A DNA stretch of 64,000 nt. Origin: Halochromatium roseum. Lineage in GTDB: Bacteria; Pseudomonadota; Gammaproteobacteria; Chromatiales; Chromatiaceae. The stretch spans positions 59,967-123,966 of the forward strand of contig NZ_NHSH01000054.1 of assembly GCF_016653315.1 (NCBI RefSeq), written 5' to 3'. The notes under the pieces were generated by a model. It was not told the origin of the DNA and searched no databases. It worked only from the letters and a program-made list of their open reading frames with translations. Each line of letters begins with the position of its first letter. The stretch's first letter is position 1. The position numbers were made by a program, and so were the translations under genes. Below, in pieces: positions 27,432-36,939 of this stretch.

Positions 27432-28220
27432 CTAGAGCGGCGCAAGCATATCTAACAGCCGCTGTTGCATGCTCAGCGCGTGGGTGAATATCCGCTCGAG
27501 AAACCCGCCGTAGTGCGCCATCATCACCATCAAAAGCACCAGTCCGAAGATCAGGGAGGTTGGGAAGCCAATTGAGAAGACGGTTAGCTGAGGTGATGCG
27601 CGATTGAGAATACCAAGACCGATGCTGACAATCACTAAGGGCGCAACGACGGGCAGCGCCAGCAGCATGCCGCTAGTGAAGACCACGCCGCTGTAACGCG
27701 CCAGGAGTTCAAAGGCATCCGGGTTAAAACCACCTAAGCCGATAGGTAGGGTCTGGAAGCTGGTAGCGAGGATCTCAAGCACGATTAAATGGCCATTGAG
27801 GGCCAGGAACATAATCAGCGCGATGGTGAAGAGGATGCGCGACAACACGGCAATATTGGTGCCGCTCCCGGGGTCAAAAAAGTTGGCGAAGGCTAGACCC
27901 ATCTTGAGTCCAATAAAGGCGCCCGCGGCCTGCACAATGCCGAACGTGAATTGCATGACCATGCCGATCGAGACGCCGATGATGATCTGCTCGACGATGA
28001 TACCTAGGCCACCCCAGGACATGATGGGAACGGGGGGCAGCGGCGGTAGCGCGGGAGAAATGACGATCGCGATCAGCGCCGCGAGACCGACTTTGGCCTC
28101 GTTGGGCACGCTGGAATGACCCCAGAGCGGCGATGCGGCAAAGAACGCGGTGATCCGCGTAAATGGCCAGAGAAACATCGCCAGCCAAGTCTGGAGTTGG
28201 TCAAAGGTGACCTCGATCAC
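27432..28220 (-). CDS. fliR: Flagellar export gate protein FliR
   Basis: 262 residues with about six hydrophobic segments. The N-terminus IEVTFDQLQTWLAMFLWPFT RITAFFAASPLWG is characteristic of the family. It starts with GTG at 28220. It is the final gene of fliFGHIJKLMNOPQR; with FliP and FliQ it forms the helical export-gate core. Confidence 0.96.
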   Translation of the reverse strand: MIEVTFDQLQTWLAMFLWPFTRITAFFAASPLWGHSSVPNEAKVGLAALIAIVISPALPPLPPVPIMSWGGLGIIVEQIIIGVSIGMVMQFTFGIVQAAGAFIGLKMGLAFANFFDPGSGTNIAVLSRILFTIALIMFLALNGHLIVLEILATSFQTLPIGLGGFNPDAFELLARYSGVVFTSGMLLALPVVAPLVIVSIGLGILNRASPQLTVFSIGFPTSLIFGLVLLMVMMAHYGGFLERIFTHALSMQQRLLDMLAPL

Positions 28221-28261
28221 GGCGAATGGATCTTCACGCTAAAGTCATGATCAGGTCACGT

Positions 28262-28531
28262 TCAAGTCACGATCAATGGGATTTCAGTAAAGAGTTTACG
28301 CGTGAAGGTGGTGATCAGTTGCAGCAGCCAGGGGCCTGCAAGGATCAATACAAAAAAGATCACCAGCACCTTGGGAATAAAGGTCAGGGTCATCTCGTTG
28401 ATCTGTGTCGCGGCCTGGAACAGGCTGATCAGCAAACCCGTGACGAGCGCGGAGAGCAGCACTGGACCCGCGAGAAAGAGCGCGATGCGCATCCCTTGAG
28501 AGGCCAGGCTCATCACTTCTTCGGGTGTCAT
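28262..28531 (-). CDS. fliQ: Flagellar export gate protein FliQ
   Basis: 89 residues with two TM helices. MTPEEVMSLASQGMRIALFL and GLLISLFQAATQINEMTLTF IPKVL are diagnostic. It has the normal length and lies between fliP and fliR. Confidence 0.97.
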   Translation of the reverse strand: MTPEEVMSLASQGMRIALFLAGPVLLSALVTGLLISLFQAATQINEMTLTFIPKVLVIFFVLILAGPWLLQLITTFTRKLFTEIPLIVT

Positions 28532-28597
28532 GCGCGGATCTCCAGGTTACGGTGAAATGAGCGCTTTATCAGCCGGGATGGCTCCGCGCTAGCGACG

Positions 28598-29377
28598 TTA
28601 GACGTAAAAACTTTCCGCCAATGAGCCGATGATCAGTTGCCAACCGTCGACGAGGACGAACAGCATCAGCTTGAACGGCAGCGAAATCGTGATGGGCGGT
28701 ACCATCATCATGCCCAACGCCATCAGTGTACTCGCGACCACCAGATCGATGATCAAAAATGGAATGAAGATCGTAAAGCCGATCTGAAAGGCAGTCTTCA
28801 GTTCGCTGGTGACGAAGGCGGGCACCAGGATGCGTAACGGGACGTCTTCCGGGCCTTGCATCGGGCCGATGGTCGCCAAGCGTGCGAAGAGGGCCAGATC
28901 GGGCTCTCTTGTCTGTGCCAGCATGAATTCGCGCATGGGCCCTTGAGCCTGATCGAGAAACTCGTCGAAACTGATCTCATCCTCGCGCAGCGGTACCCAG
29001 GCATCTTCATAGACCCGATCGAAGACCGGTGCCATGATGAAGAAGGTCAGGAACAGCGCTAAACCGAGTAACACCTGATTCGACGGTGTGGCCTGGGTTC
29101 CCATGGCCGTGCGCAACAGGCTGAGGACGATGATGATCCGGGTGAAGCTGGTCATCATCAACAGCAACGCAGGCAAGAACGCCAGCGAGCTGAGCAGCAA
29201 CAGTGTCTGCAGTGACAGTGACCAGCGCTGACCGCCGTCTTCCAATGGCTGGCTCGTGAGCCCTGGCAACTGCTGAGCTGAGGCCGGCTCGGCAAGCAGC
29301 AGCCAAGCTGCTGCCAGTATGAGCATGATGGCTAACGCGAGAACCGTCTTCGCGGCACTGGCTGGCACGACGCTCAT
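28598..29377 (-). CDS. fliP: Flagellar export gate protein FliP
   Basis: 259 residues. It has a cleavable N-terminal signal segment, then TM helices and the conserved [36 protein letters not shown] and [30 protein letters not shown]. Its ATG overlaps the fliO stop. Confidence 0.98.
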   Translation of the reverse strand: MSVVPASAAKTVLALAIMLILAAAWLLLAEPASAQQLPGLTSQPLEDGGQRWSLSLQTLLLLSSLAFLPALLLMMTSFTRIIIVLSLLRTAMGTQATPSNQVLLGLALFLTFFIMAPVFDRVYEDAWVPLREDEISFDEFLDQAQGPMREFMLAQTREPDLALFARLATIGPMQGPEDVPLRILVPAFVTSELKTAFQIGFTIFIPFLIIDLVVASTLMALGMMMVPPITISLPFKLMLFVLVDGWQLIIGSLAESFYV

Positions 29378-29790
29378 CGCATCCCGACATTGTGTTTCAG
29401 CGCCTTCGCAAAGCGTGCCGCAAACGAGTCGCCCTCGTCGAATACAGGCCCATCGGCCAGCGTCGGGTCGGTTTCGTTTGGTGGCGGGGCAGGGAGCTTG
29501 TGCAAGCGCGTGATTTGACCACCGCCAACCCCGAGAACAAGCCAGACTGAGGCAACCTCAACGACGATGATCCGCTCTTTGGGACCAACAGCCGCGCTGC
29601 CAACGACCTTGATTGTCGCTGCTGGATGGAAATATCCAAGTCGCATGCGTCGCACAACGACTGCCCCAAGTAGGATGATGACCACAATCACGACAAGCGC
29701 GAGGGTGAGCTTGCCAAGCGTGGCAAGCCCGATCAAGGTGTCCCCGCCGGCGATGACAGACGCTGTGTCGCTCGCGGCAGCCTGGTTCAT
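29374..29790 (-). CDS. fliO: Flagellar export gate assembly protein FliO
   Basis: 138 residues with one TM helix at about 28-48 ([20 protein letters not shown]) and a cytoplasmic tail ([32 protein letters not shown]) typical of FliO, a scaffold for FliP assembly. Overlaps with fliN and fliP at ATGA junctions indicate tight coupling. Confidence 0.92.
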   Translation of the reverse strand: MNQAAASDTASVIAGGDTLIGLATLGKLTLALVVIVVIILLGAVVVRRMRLGYFHPAATIKVVGSAAVGPKERIIVVEVASVWLVLGVGGGQITRLHKLPAPPPNETDPTLADGPVFDEGDSFAARFAKALKHNVGMR

Positions 29791-30458
29791 CGATTGAGTT
29801 TTTGCACGCGTTCAGACGGCGTCACGATCTCTGTGATACGGATGCCGTACTTGTCCTCAACGACGACCACCTCGCCTTGAGCGATCAGATAGCCGTTGAT
29901 CAAGATGTCCATCGGCTCGCCGGCCAGTCCGTCCAGTTCGACCACCGATCCCTGCGCCATCTCTAGGAGTTCTTTGATCGTTACCTTGGTTCGACCCAAT
30001 TCCACCGAGAGGCGGACTGGGATATCCAGGATCATCGCAAGATCGCGCGTTTCCGTGACCTGGCTCGACTGCTCCAAAGGCCGGAACACGCGCTCGCCGG
30101 CGGCTTCCACCTCCGGTTGCTTTTCAGCTGCCGGGGGCGTTTGCGATCCGCGAGCCTCTGGCGGAGTAGCCGCCTTCGCTGTCGGTTGGTCAGTCTCGGT
30201 GTTTGATGCTTGGGTTTGTTCAGCCATGGCGGCCGCCCAAAGATCCTCATCATCATCCGATTCCTCAGTCTGGGCGCTGTCTGGCTCCGCGTTGGTGGCC
30301 TCATGGGCCTCTTGTTCAGCCATCGCTTCAGCCCAGAGATCGATTTCTTCTTCGGCCCCTTCCGCTTCAGCCTCTGTTGCTTTGTCCGAGGCAACCGAAT
30401 CAGCGGCCGTGTCCTCATTCGGTTCGGCGTTTTCTTCGGCCTTATCTTGCTCAGTCAT
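29787..30458 (-). CDS. fliN: Flagellar C-ring protein FliN with duplicated N-terminal peptide
   Basis: 223 residues against 137 in E. coli. The C-terminal SpoA domain (ILDIPVRLSVELGRTKVTIK ELLEMAQGSVVELDGLAGEP, LINGYLIAQGEVVVVEDKYG) is canonical. The acidic N-terminal 120 residues carry two copies of a short peptide, DLWAEAMAEQ and DLWAAAMAEQ; E. coli FliN has one (DLWAEALSEQ). The overlap with fliM is 8 bases. FliN forms the lower C-ring and docks FliH. Confidence 0.95.
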   Translation of the reverse strand: MTEQDKAEENAEPNEDTAADSVASDKATEAEAEGAEEEIDLWAEAMAEQEAHEATNAEPDSAQTEESDDDEDLWAAAMAEQTQASNTETDQPTAKAATPPEARGSQTPPAAEKQPEVEAAGERVFRPLEQSSQVTETRDLAMILDIPVRLSVELGRTKVTIKELLEMAQGSVVELDGLAGEPMDILINGYLIAQGEVVVVEDKYGIRITEIVTPSERVQKLNR

Positions 30459-31524
30459 GGTTCAATTCGTTGCGGCTAGGGTTTGCCCGGTTGGGGCGAC
30501 GCTTGAGAAAGGCGTCTTCAGCTTCGAGCGGTTCTTGCTGTGCGTTGTGGTCGATCATCCGAACGACCCGGAGCGCGCGTCGCTCGTTCTGGCTGCCATA
30601 CGCACATTCGAGTACCGGTATTCCATCGACGCTGGTCAGTACCGTTTCTGGAAGCTCGATGGGCAGGATATCGCCGACCTTCAGCGACAAGACCTGGCTC
30701 AGTCGAGCCGGAATCTCGGTCAGATCGGCGACCAGCTCGATCTGCGACTCGCGAAGCTCGCCGGCCATGCGTCGACCCCAGATGTTATCTGGATCTTGTG
30801 CGCCGTCCTTGAGCGGATTGCTCAAGATATCGCGCAATGGCTCGATCATCGCAAATGGAATACAGATCTGGAAACTGGTCGCGAGGTTACCGATGTCGAT
30901 GTTAAATGAGGTGTTGACCACGATCTCATTCGGAGAATTCGTGATGTTGGCGAACTTCGACTGCATCTCACTGCGCACATAGCTGATCTCAAGGGGATAA
31001 ATCGACCTCCAAGACTCGCTGTACGCATCGATAGCGAGTTGCAACATACGTTGAATGATGCGCTGTTCGGTATTCGTGAATTCACGCCCTTCTGATCGCG
31101 TGAGAAAGCGTCCGTCTCCGCCAAACAGGTTATCGACAACCATGAACACGAGATTCGGCGGGAACACGATCAGCGCCGAGCCTTTGAGTGGCTTCATGGA
31201 GATGATATTAATGTTGGTCGGGACCGGGACATTACGTGCGAAGTTGCTATAGCTCTGATAACGAACGATATCGACGGTGATATCTGAGCTGCGGCGAATG
31301 AAATTGAAGATCGCCATTCGGAAGTAGCGCGCGAAACGTTCGTTGATGATGTCAAGTGCATGGAGACGTTCGCGTATGACTCGGTGCTGAGTCGTGGGGT
31401 CGTAGGGTTTTGCACGCGATGCCGCACTGCCAGTTGGCTTGCTGCTGGTGCTGTCATCATCCCCACTGACGCCCTTTAGTAGGGCATCGATCTCTTCTTG
31501 TGAGAGTAGGTCGTCTTGAGCCAT
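30451..31524 (-). CDS. fliM: Flagellar motor switch protein FliM
   Basis: 357 residues. The N-terminal CheY-P binding peptide LLSQEEIDALLKGV is intact. It is followed by the CheC-like middle domain (FARYFRMAIFNFIRRSSDIT) and the C-terminal SpoA domain ending near MIDHNAQQEPLEAEDAFL. It starts 16 bases after the fliL stop. Confidence 0.97.
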   Translation of the reverse strand: MAQDDLLSQEEIDALLKGVSGDDDSTSSKPTGSAASRAKPYDPTTQHRVIRERLHALDIINERFARYFRMAIFNFIRRSSDITVDIVRYQSYSNFARNVPVPTNINIISMKPLKGSALIVFPPNLVFMVVDNLFGGDGRFLTRSEGREFTNTEQRIIQRMLQLAIDAYSESWRSIYPLEISYVRSEMQSKFANITNSPNEIVVNTSFNIDIGNLATSFQICIPFAMIEPLRDILSNPLKDGAQDPDNIWGRRMAGELRESQIELVADLTEIPARLSQVLSLKVGDILPIELPETVLTSVDGIPVLECAYGSQNERRALRVVRMIDHNAQQEPLEAEDAFLKRRPNRANPSRNELNHD

Positions 31525-31540
31525 AAAGCGAAAAAGCGAC

Positions 31541-32014
31541 CTACTGTACGATAAACTCGGTAAATAAGACTTCTTCGATTGCGAGCTCGGGCTGCAATTC
31601 AGTGAGCGGTGGGTCTTGAAGGGAAGTGATCAGCCGGTTTGCGAGTTGTGTTTTACCTTCGATACTCGTTAGCTCGTCGACTTGCTCCGAAGAGAGTTGC
31701 ATTAACAAGCGGCTTCGGACTTGGGGCATGTGATCTTCAAAAATAGCGCGCGTTTCCTCGGTACCAACCTTGAACGTCATGCCGATATAGAGCAAATGGC
31801 TGACGCCACGCGAACTTTTTATGTTGATCGTGAAGGGTTCGATTTTGACAAAGATCGGCGCATTCCGCTCGGAAACCATGTTTTTCTCATCAGGCGTGTC
31901 TTCTCCCGGCTGCCAAGTCAGATACACGGATATACCCGCGGCAATAATCGACAATATTACCAGGATGACCAGAACCCAAAACAATTTGCGTGAGCCGCCT
32001 TTTGATGCTGCCAC
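31541..32014 (-). CDS. fliL: Flagellar basal-body protein FliL
   Basis: 157 residues, GTG start with AGGA 6 bases upstream. One TM helix lies at about 11-32 (LFWVLVILVILSIIAAGISV), then a periplasmic domain (FVKIEPFTINIKSSRGVSHL LYIGMTFKV) ending with VLFTEFIVQ as in the family. It associates with the stator. The 144-base gap to fliK holds no gene; it has a TTTCAGATC repeat pair near 32140. Confidence 0.95.
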   Translation of the reverse strand: MAASKGGSRKLFWVLVILVILSIIAAGISVYLTWQPGEDTPDEKNMVSERNAPIFVKIEPFTINIKSSRGVSHLLYIGMTFKVGTEETRAIFEDHMPQVRSRLLMQLSSEQVDELTSIEGKTQLANRLITSLQDPPLTELQPELAIEEVLFTEFIVQ

Positions 32015-32158
32015 TCTGTCCTACACCTCTATAGTCGTCGCTCCCAAGCGTTTAGGAGCAAAGCGATGCGCACAAAAAATTAGACGCGGCAAGAGCGCCT
32101 AGTTCAACGAATTGCGATGAGCTACCTTTCAGATCCCTTTCAGATCTCGTGAGCTTGC

Positions 32159-34942
32159 TCAGGCGTAGATATCCACTCTACCATCAAGACCCACGTCGAT
32201 TCTTGTCGGCGAGCCTGTCAGCTCAGGCTCCCCTGCGCTTTGGAGTGCTCCGCTCGCAAGTGATTGTTGCTGCGTGCCGTCTCCCGTAAAGCCTTGCTCA
32301 GCTTCTTGGCGCTGCTCGCCCACGGAGGTTTCGCCAAGATTGATTCCCTGCTCAGCCAGAGCCTCGCGAAGTTGAGGAATCGCTTGCTCGACGGCGCTCC
32401 GTACCAGCGCATTTGCTGCGAGAAACTGGATTTGTGTTCCTTGTTCTCCGACCTTTAAAGAGACCGTCAACGGGCCAAGGTCCGGAGGATTGAGGCGAAG
32501 CTCCGCGTGCCGGTCGCCACCGCGCTGACTCAGTACCAACAGTTGTTGCCCCAATTGTTGAGGCCATGCCGCACTATACAGCGGTGCGCTCATGCCTGGT
32601 GCGGCGGATGCGGTACCCACTTGATTTCCGGCAATGGCGCCATAGGATGCAAGCCCGTTGCTCGCAATGCCCAAGCCTGAAAGACTATCGGCGCCAGCCG
32701 TACTGCTAGGTTGTTGTGGGATAAATCCTTGCCGATCCAGGAGGTTAAGCCCGAGAAGCTCACGCAGAGCAGGGGCTAAAGGCTCTCTCGCAGTTTGTGC
32801 CGTTGTGCTGATCTCGACGATGGCGCGCAGTGCTTCGGCTGAGGCGTTCGCTCGCTCCCAATTCGTTTGCGAAGCCATTCCTAGGCGTTCATCAACCCGG
32901 AGCCGGGTGCGCATCGAGTTGGGCTCTGACAGTGCTGCTCGCGCCGCTTGCTCGGCCCCTGGTTGCGCTGACGCTAAAATGGCTCCGTTTGCAAGCACTG
33001 ACTCGCGCGTCTGTGCAGCGGTCTGGCCCTGGCCGGCCAGGGTGGTGACTTCTCTGATCAGTTGCAATCGTTCTGGCGATAACAGACGCTGTACCCAGTC
33101 GCTGAGGACTGTTGTGCGCTCCTCGGACGTAAGGCGTCCGCTCAAGTCGGTGAGCAGCGCCTCGCGTTGAGCAGCGGGTATTTGCGCGATCAGCTGAGCG
33201 AATAGTTGCTCGTTCGCTTCGGGAGCGCGCTGTGCGGTCAGCTGCGCCAAGAATGTTTGGCGCTCAGCGGTGGGCAGGTCTTGGAGCAACGCGTCGAGCA
33301 TGGCCCCGCGCTCAGCGGCGGGTAGCTGTGCCCTAAGCTGTGCCAGGAGTTGCGCTTGCTCTTTGGATGAGAGCTGTTCGCTGAGTCGTGCGAATAGCTG
33401 CTCGCTCGCTGCGGGAGCGCGCTGTGCGGTCAGCTGCGCCAAGAACGCTTGGCGCTCAGCGGTGGGCAGGTCTTGGAGCAACGCATCGAGCATGGCTCCA
33501 CGCTCAGCGGCGGTGAGCTGTGCCAGGAGTTGCGCTTGCTCTTCGGATGAGAGCTGTTCGCTGAGTCGCGCGAACAGCTGCTCGCTCGCCTCGGGTGGGA
33601 GCTGTGCCGTCAGCTGAGCGAAAAGCTGCTCGCTTGCTTCAGGAGAGGGCTGTGCGGTCAGCTGCGCGAAGAATGATTCGCGTTGCGCTAAGGGCAGGTC
33701 TCGGAGCAACCCATCGAGCATGGCTCCACGCTCAGCGGCGGGTAGCTGTGTCGTGAGCTGTGCCAGGAGCTGCGCTTGCTCTTCGGATGAGAGCTGTTCG
33801 CTGAGTCGCGCAAACAGCTGCTCGCTCGCCTCGGCTGGGAGCTGTGCCGTCAGCTGCGCGAATAGCTGCTCGCTTGCTTCAGGAGAGGGCTGTGCGGTCA
33901 GCTGCGCGAAGAATGATTCGCGTTGCGCTAAGGGCAGGTCTCGGAGCAACGCATCGAGCATGGCCCCACGCTCAGCGGCGGGTAGCTGTGTCGTGAGCTG
34001 TGCCAGGAGCTGCGCTTGCTCTTCGGATGAGAGCTGTTCGCTGAGTCGCGCGAATAGCTGCTCGCTCGCCTCGGGTGGGAGCTGTGCCGTCAGCTGCGCG
34101 AATAGCTGCTCGCTCGCCTCGGGTGGGAGCTGTGCCGTCAGCTGCGCGAATAGCTGCTCGCTTGCCCCAGGAGAGGGCTGTGCGGTCAGCTGCGCGAAGA
34201 ATGATTCGCGTTGCGCTGCGGGCAGGTCTCGGAGCAACGCATCGAGCATGGCCCCACGCTCAGCGGCGGGTAGCTGTGTCGTGAGCTGTGCCAGGAGCTG
34301 CGCTTGTTCTTCGGATGAGAGCTGTTCGCTGAGTCGCGCGAACAGCTGCTCGCTCGCCTCGGCTGGGAGTTGTTCAGTGAGTTCAGCAATCAGCTGCGCG
34401 CTCTGCTCGGGCGAGAGGTGCTCGGTCAGTTGAGTGAACAGCGCCTCCATTTGAGCAACGAGCGCTTCTTGAGCAACGAGCGCCTCGCGTTGAGCAACAA
34501 ACGCTTCGCGTACCTCAGCGGGCAGCTGCTGCATCAACTCGTCAATCTCGGACGCGAGTGTTTCGCCTTCAGCTGTTTGCTGCAAAACCTCTGTGATCGA
34601 CGCTGTGAGCTGTGCTAGCTCAGTGCCCGCGCCCGCCGTGCCCGCGCCCTCTGTGTTCGCGCCTTGCCCCCAAGCGTCCCGCCATACTGCGGCGAAGCCT
34701 TTGGCCGCGTCTTCTGCCGCGACGGGACTTCCAAATGGATGGCCGCCGAGCACGCTAGAAAAAGCGCGCATGCCCTGGCCCTGGCCTTCGCTACCCGCAG
34801 CAGCATCCTTCAGGGCCGCATCTGATCGCAGCCCCGCCAGCGCCATGTGGTGCGCGAATATTCCAGGCTGCCCAGGACCCGACGTCGGTTTTGTCGTCGA
34901 CGTCTGGTTGGTTGCAGTGGCAAGAAGCTGCTGAATATCCAT
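32159..34942 (-). CDS. fliK: Hook-length control protein FliK, greatly enlarged by helical repeats
   Basis: About 927 residues from the ATG at 34942 (MDIQQLLATATNQTSTTKPT); a GTG at 34978 is possible. The usual length is about 350-450. The C-terminal substrate-specificity switch domain is intact at about 790-880 (LGQQLLVLSQRGGDRHAELR LNPPDLGPLTVSLKVGEQGT). About residues 165-590 are tandem Leu/Glu/Gln-rich helical repeats (EQLSSEEQAQLLAQL, LPAAERGAMLDALLRDLP), five copies of an about 80-residue unit. By eye these resemble MgtE N-terminal superhelical repeats. It lies between fliJ and fliL, as expected. Identity is certain from position and C-terminus; the repeat fold is inference. Confidence 0.95.
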   Translation of the reverse strand: MDIQQLLATATNQTSTTKPTSGPGQPGIFAHHMALAGLRSDAALKDAAAGSEGQGQGMRAFSSVLGGHPFGSPVAAEDAAKGFAAVWRDAWGQGANTEGAGTAGAGTELAQLTASITEVLQQTAEGETLASEIDELMQQLPAEVREAFVAQREALVAQEALVAQMEALFTQLTEHLSPEQSAQLIAELTEQLPAEASEQLFARLSEQLSSEEQAQLLAQLTTQLPAAERGAMLDALLRDLPAAQRESFFAQLTAQPSPGASEQLFAQLTAQLPPEASEQLFAQLTAQLPPEASEQLFARLSEQLSSEEQAQLLAQLTTQLPAAERGAMLDALLRDLPLAQRESFFAQLTAQPSPEASEQLFAQLTAQLPAEASEQLFARLSEQLSSEEQAQLLAQLTTQLPAAERGAMLDGLLRDLPLAQRESFFAQLTAQPSPEASEQLFAQLTAQLPPEASEQLFARLSEQLSSEEQAQLLAQLTAAERGAMLDALLQDLPTAERQAFLAQLTAQRAPAASEQLFARLSEQLSSKEQAQLLAQLRAQLPAAERGAMLDALLQDLPTAERQTFLAQLTAQRAPEANEQLFAQLIAQIPAAQREALLTDLSGRLTSEERTTVLSDWVQRLLSPERLQLIREVTTLAGQGQTAAQTRESVLANGAILASAQPGAEQAARAALSEPNSMRTRLRVDERLGMASQTNWERANASAEALRAIVEISTTAQTAREPLAPALRELLGLNLLDRQGFIPQQPSSTAGADSLSGLGIASNGLASYGAIAGNQVGTASAAPGMSAPLYSAAWPQQLGQQLLVLSQRGGDRHAELRLNPPDLGPLTVSLKVGEQGTQIQFLAANALVRSAVEQAIPQLREALAEQGINLGETSVGEQRQEAEQGFTGDGTQQQSLASGALQSAGEPELTGSPTRIDVGLDGRVDIYA
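33179..34440 (-). repeat. Long tandem repeats inside fliK, unit about 240 bp
   Basis: The marker GAGCTGTTCG begins at 33371, 33551, 33791, 34031 and 34319, giving spacings of 180, 240, 240 and 288, all multiples of 3. The two 240-base copies are almost identical. The 288 copy has one extra 48-base (16-residue) submodule, and the 180 copy lacks 60 bases. Near-identity at DNA level indicates recent duplication or gene conversion and makes unit number likely to vary between strains. Confidence 0.93.
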
Positions 34943-35082
34943 CAGGGCATTCCCCGTGTGCACTCTGAATTCCGTCACGCTATGCGCGACAATGCGTGAC
35001 GCTGAGCCTTCCGCCTTAACCTGAATCTCGCTCGATTCATCTGACAGGGTGGGTGGCGCGATTTGCGTTAGGTGGGTTGGGC

Positions 35083-35541
35083 TCAGGCATCCTGCTGTTG
35101 TAACCGACGCCGCACCTCGCGGTTTGTGACGAACTCGTCATTTAGGCGCTGCTCTCGGCGGTTCTCCGCAACCTGCTCCTGCATGGCACGTCGAGCGGTC
35201 AACGTATTATATGAGGATAGCCGACACTGCTCATTCTGCCATTGTTTTTGTGTCTTCAACACCCGCTGCTGCTGCGCCGCCAAGGCTTGTTTGGCGCGTG
35301 TTAGGGCGTCGTCGAGCGCGCTCAGAAATTGCTGATAATTCTGCATTGTAGCGGGGTCGATCCCTTCGCACATCGCCTTCTGCAGCCGCTGCGCATACTC
35401 GGCGCGATAGGTGCCGAGTGACTCCAACTGCTGCGCGACCATACGCTCATTGTTTCGCTCGCTAGCCAAGGCCTGCCCGGCCCGATCGCGTGCCTCGCGG
35501 GCGAGCTCCGTTAACATATCAAGCGGCGATTGCTCTGCCAT
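35083..35541 (-). CDS. fliJ: Flagellar export chaperone FliJ
   Basis: 152 residues from the ATG at 35541, which has GGAGGAG 5 bases upstream; the TTG three bases before is not needed. It is almost entirely coiled coil (RMVAQQLESLGTYRAEYAQR, ALTRAKQALAAQQQRVLKTQ), as in FliJ, the central stalk of the export ATPase. It lies 12 bases after fliI. Confidence 0.93.
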   Translation of the reverse strand: MAEQSPLDMLTELAREARDRAGQALASERNNERMVAQQLESLGTYRAEYAQRLQKAMCEGIDPATMQNYQQFLSALDDALTRAKQALAAQQQRVLKTQKQWQNEQCRLSSYNTLTARRAMQEQVAENRREQRLNDEFVTNREVRRRLQQQDA

Positions 35542-35553
35542 CAATCTCCTCCA

Positions 35554-36939
35554 TTATTGTCCTACTGCCGCTGCCAGCGCCTGTCGGGCGTCCGATACGC
35601 TGGCGGCCTCTTCGATGCCCTGTTGTAAAAAGCCCTCAAGCTGAGGATACCGCTGCACGGCTTCATCAAGCCCAGGGTCATGTCCCGGACTGTAGGCGCC
35701 GACACTGATTAGATCCCGATTGCGCTGGTAGCGCGAGAACAATTGTTTAAATCGTTGCGCCTGGCGTTGCTGTGGCTCGTCGACAATGGCCGTCATCGCG
35801 CGACTGATCGACGCCTCGATATCGATCGCCGGGTAGTGCCCCGCATCCGCGAGCGCACGCGAAAGCACGATATGCCCATCCAGGATCGCCCGCGCCGAGT
35901 CCGCAATCGGGTCCTGCTGATCGTCGCCCTCGGTCAGCACGGTATAGAAGGCCGTGATCGAGCCGCCACCTCGGGTCGCGTTCCCGGCGCGCTCGACCAG
36001 ATGCGGCAGCTTTGCAAACACCGACGGCGGATAACCTTTGGTCGCCGGTGGCTCGCCCACCGCTAACGCAATCTCACGTTGCGCCATCGCGTAGCGCGTC
36101 AATGAATCCATGATCAACAACACCGCCAGGCCCTGGTCGCGGAACCACTCGGCCAGTCGCGTCGCGTAAGCCGCCCCCTGCAACCGCTGCAGCGGTGAGG
36201 TGTCGGCCGGCGCGGCGACCACCACCGCCCGGCGCCGGCCCTGCTCGCCGAGAATATTATCGATGAAGTCCTGCACCTCACGGCCGCGCTCGCCAATGAG
36301 CCCCACCACAATCACGTCAGCGCGGGTATAGCGGGCCATCATCCCCAGCAACACCGATTTGCCGACACCGGAGCCCGCGAAGAGTCCCATGCGTTGGCCG
36401 CGGCCGACGCTCAACAGCGCATTGATTGCGCGGATGCCTACATCAATCTGCTCATTGATGGGCGCTCGTAAGAGCGGGTTCAGCGGCGGAACCGTCAGAT
36501 GTCCGTGTGGCGCGTCATCCAGTGCATCCAGCCCGTCCAGTGGTTCGCCGTTGCCATCGACCACCCGCCCCAGCAGCGTCTCGCCCAACGGAAACCGGCG
36601 CGCACTGCCGCGCGTCCCTTCGCCTAGCGCAAACACGCGCGCGCCAGGCTGCAGGCCCGTGATTCCTGCCAGCGGCATCAGGAACAGCTTCTCGTCGGAG
36701 AATCCAACCACCTCCGCCTCGGCAAAGCGCGGCTCATCCTCACCGAAAGGGGGGGGCAATTCGATCAAACAGCCGCCGCCCAGCGGTACCTGCAGCCCAA
36801 CCGTCTCGATGATCATGCCGGTCGCGCGCATGACGCGCCCGCTGGTCCGCCATGGCGGGATGATCTCGATGCGCCCGCGCACCTGTTGCAGCGACTGATG
36901 CCAGCGCAGGGTGTGCGGATTCTCGACAACGGCACTCAT
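35554..36939 (-). CDS. fliI: Flagellar export ATPase FliI
   Basis: 461 residues. Walker A is [15 protein letters not shown] and Walker B lies in [20 protein letters not shown]; the F1-beta-like signature [15 protein letters not shown] is present. It forms a hexamer with FliH and FliJ at the export gate. Its ATG overlaps the fliH stop. Confidence 0.98.
   Translation of the reverse strand: MSAVVENPHTLRWHQSLQQVRGRIEIIPPWRTSGRVMRATGMIIETVGLQVPLGGGCLIELPPPFGEDEPRFAEAEVVGFSDEKLFLMPLAGITGLQPGARVFALGEGTRGSARRFPLGETLLGRVVDGNGEPLDGLDALDDAPHGHLTVPPLNPLLRAPINEQIDVGIRAINALLSVGRGQRMGLFAGSGVGKSVLLGMMARYTRADVIVVGLIGERGREVQDFIDNILGEQGRRRAVVVAAPADTSPLQRLQGAAYATRLAEWFRDQGLAVLLIMDSLTRYAMAQREIALAVGEPPATKGYPPSVFAKLPHLVERAGNATRGGGSITAFYTVLTEGDDQQDPIADSARAILDGHIVLSRALADAGHYPAIDIEASISRAMTAIVDEPQQRQAQRFKQLFSRYQRNRDLISVGAYSPGHDPGLDEAVQRYPQLEGFLQQGIEEAASVSDARQALAAAVGQ

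Noticed and set aside
33179..34440. CRISPR-like array
   Set aside because: The repeats are long, in frame, without unique spacers, and encode protein modules of FliK.
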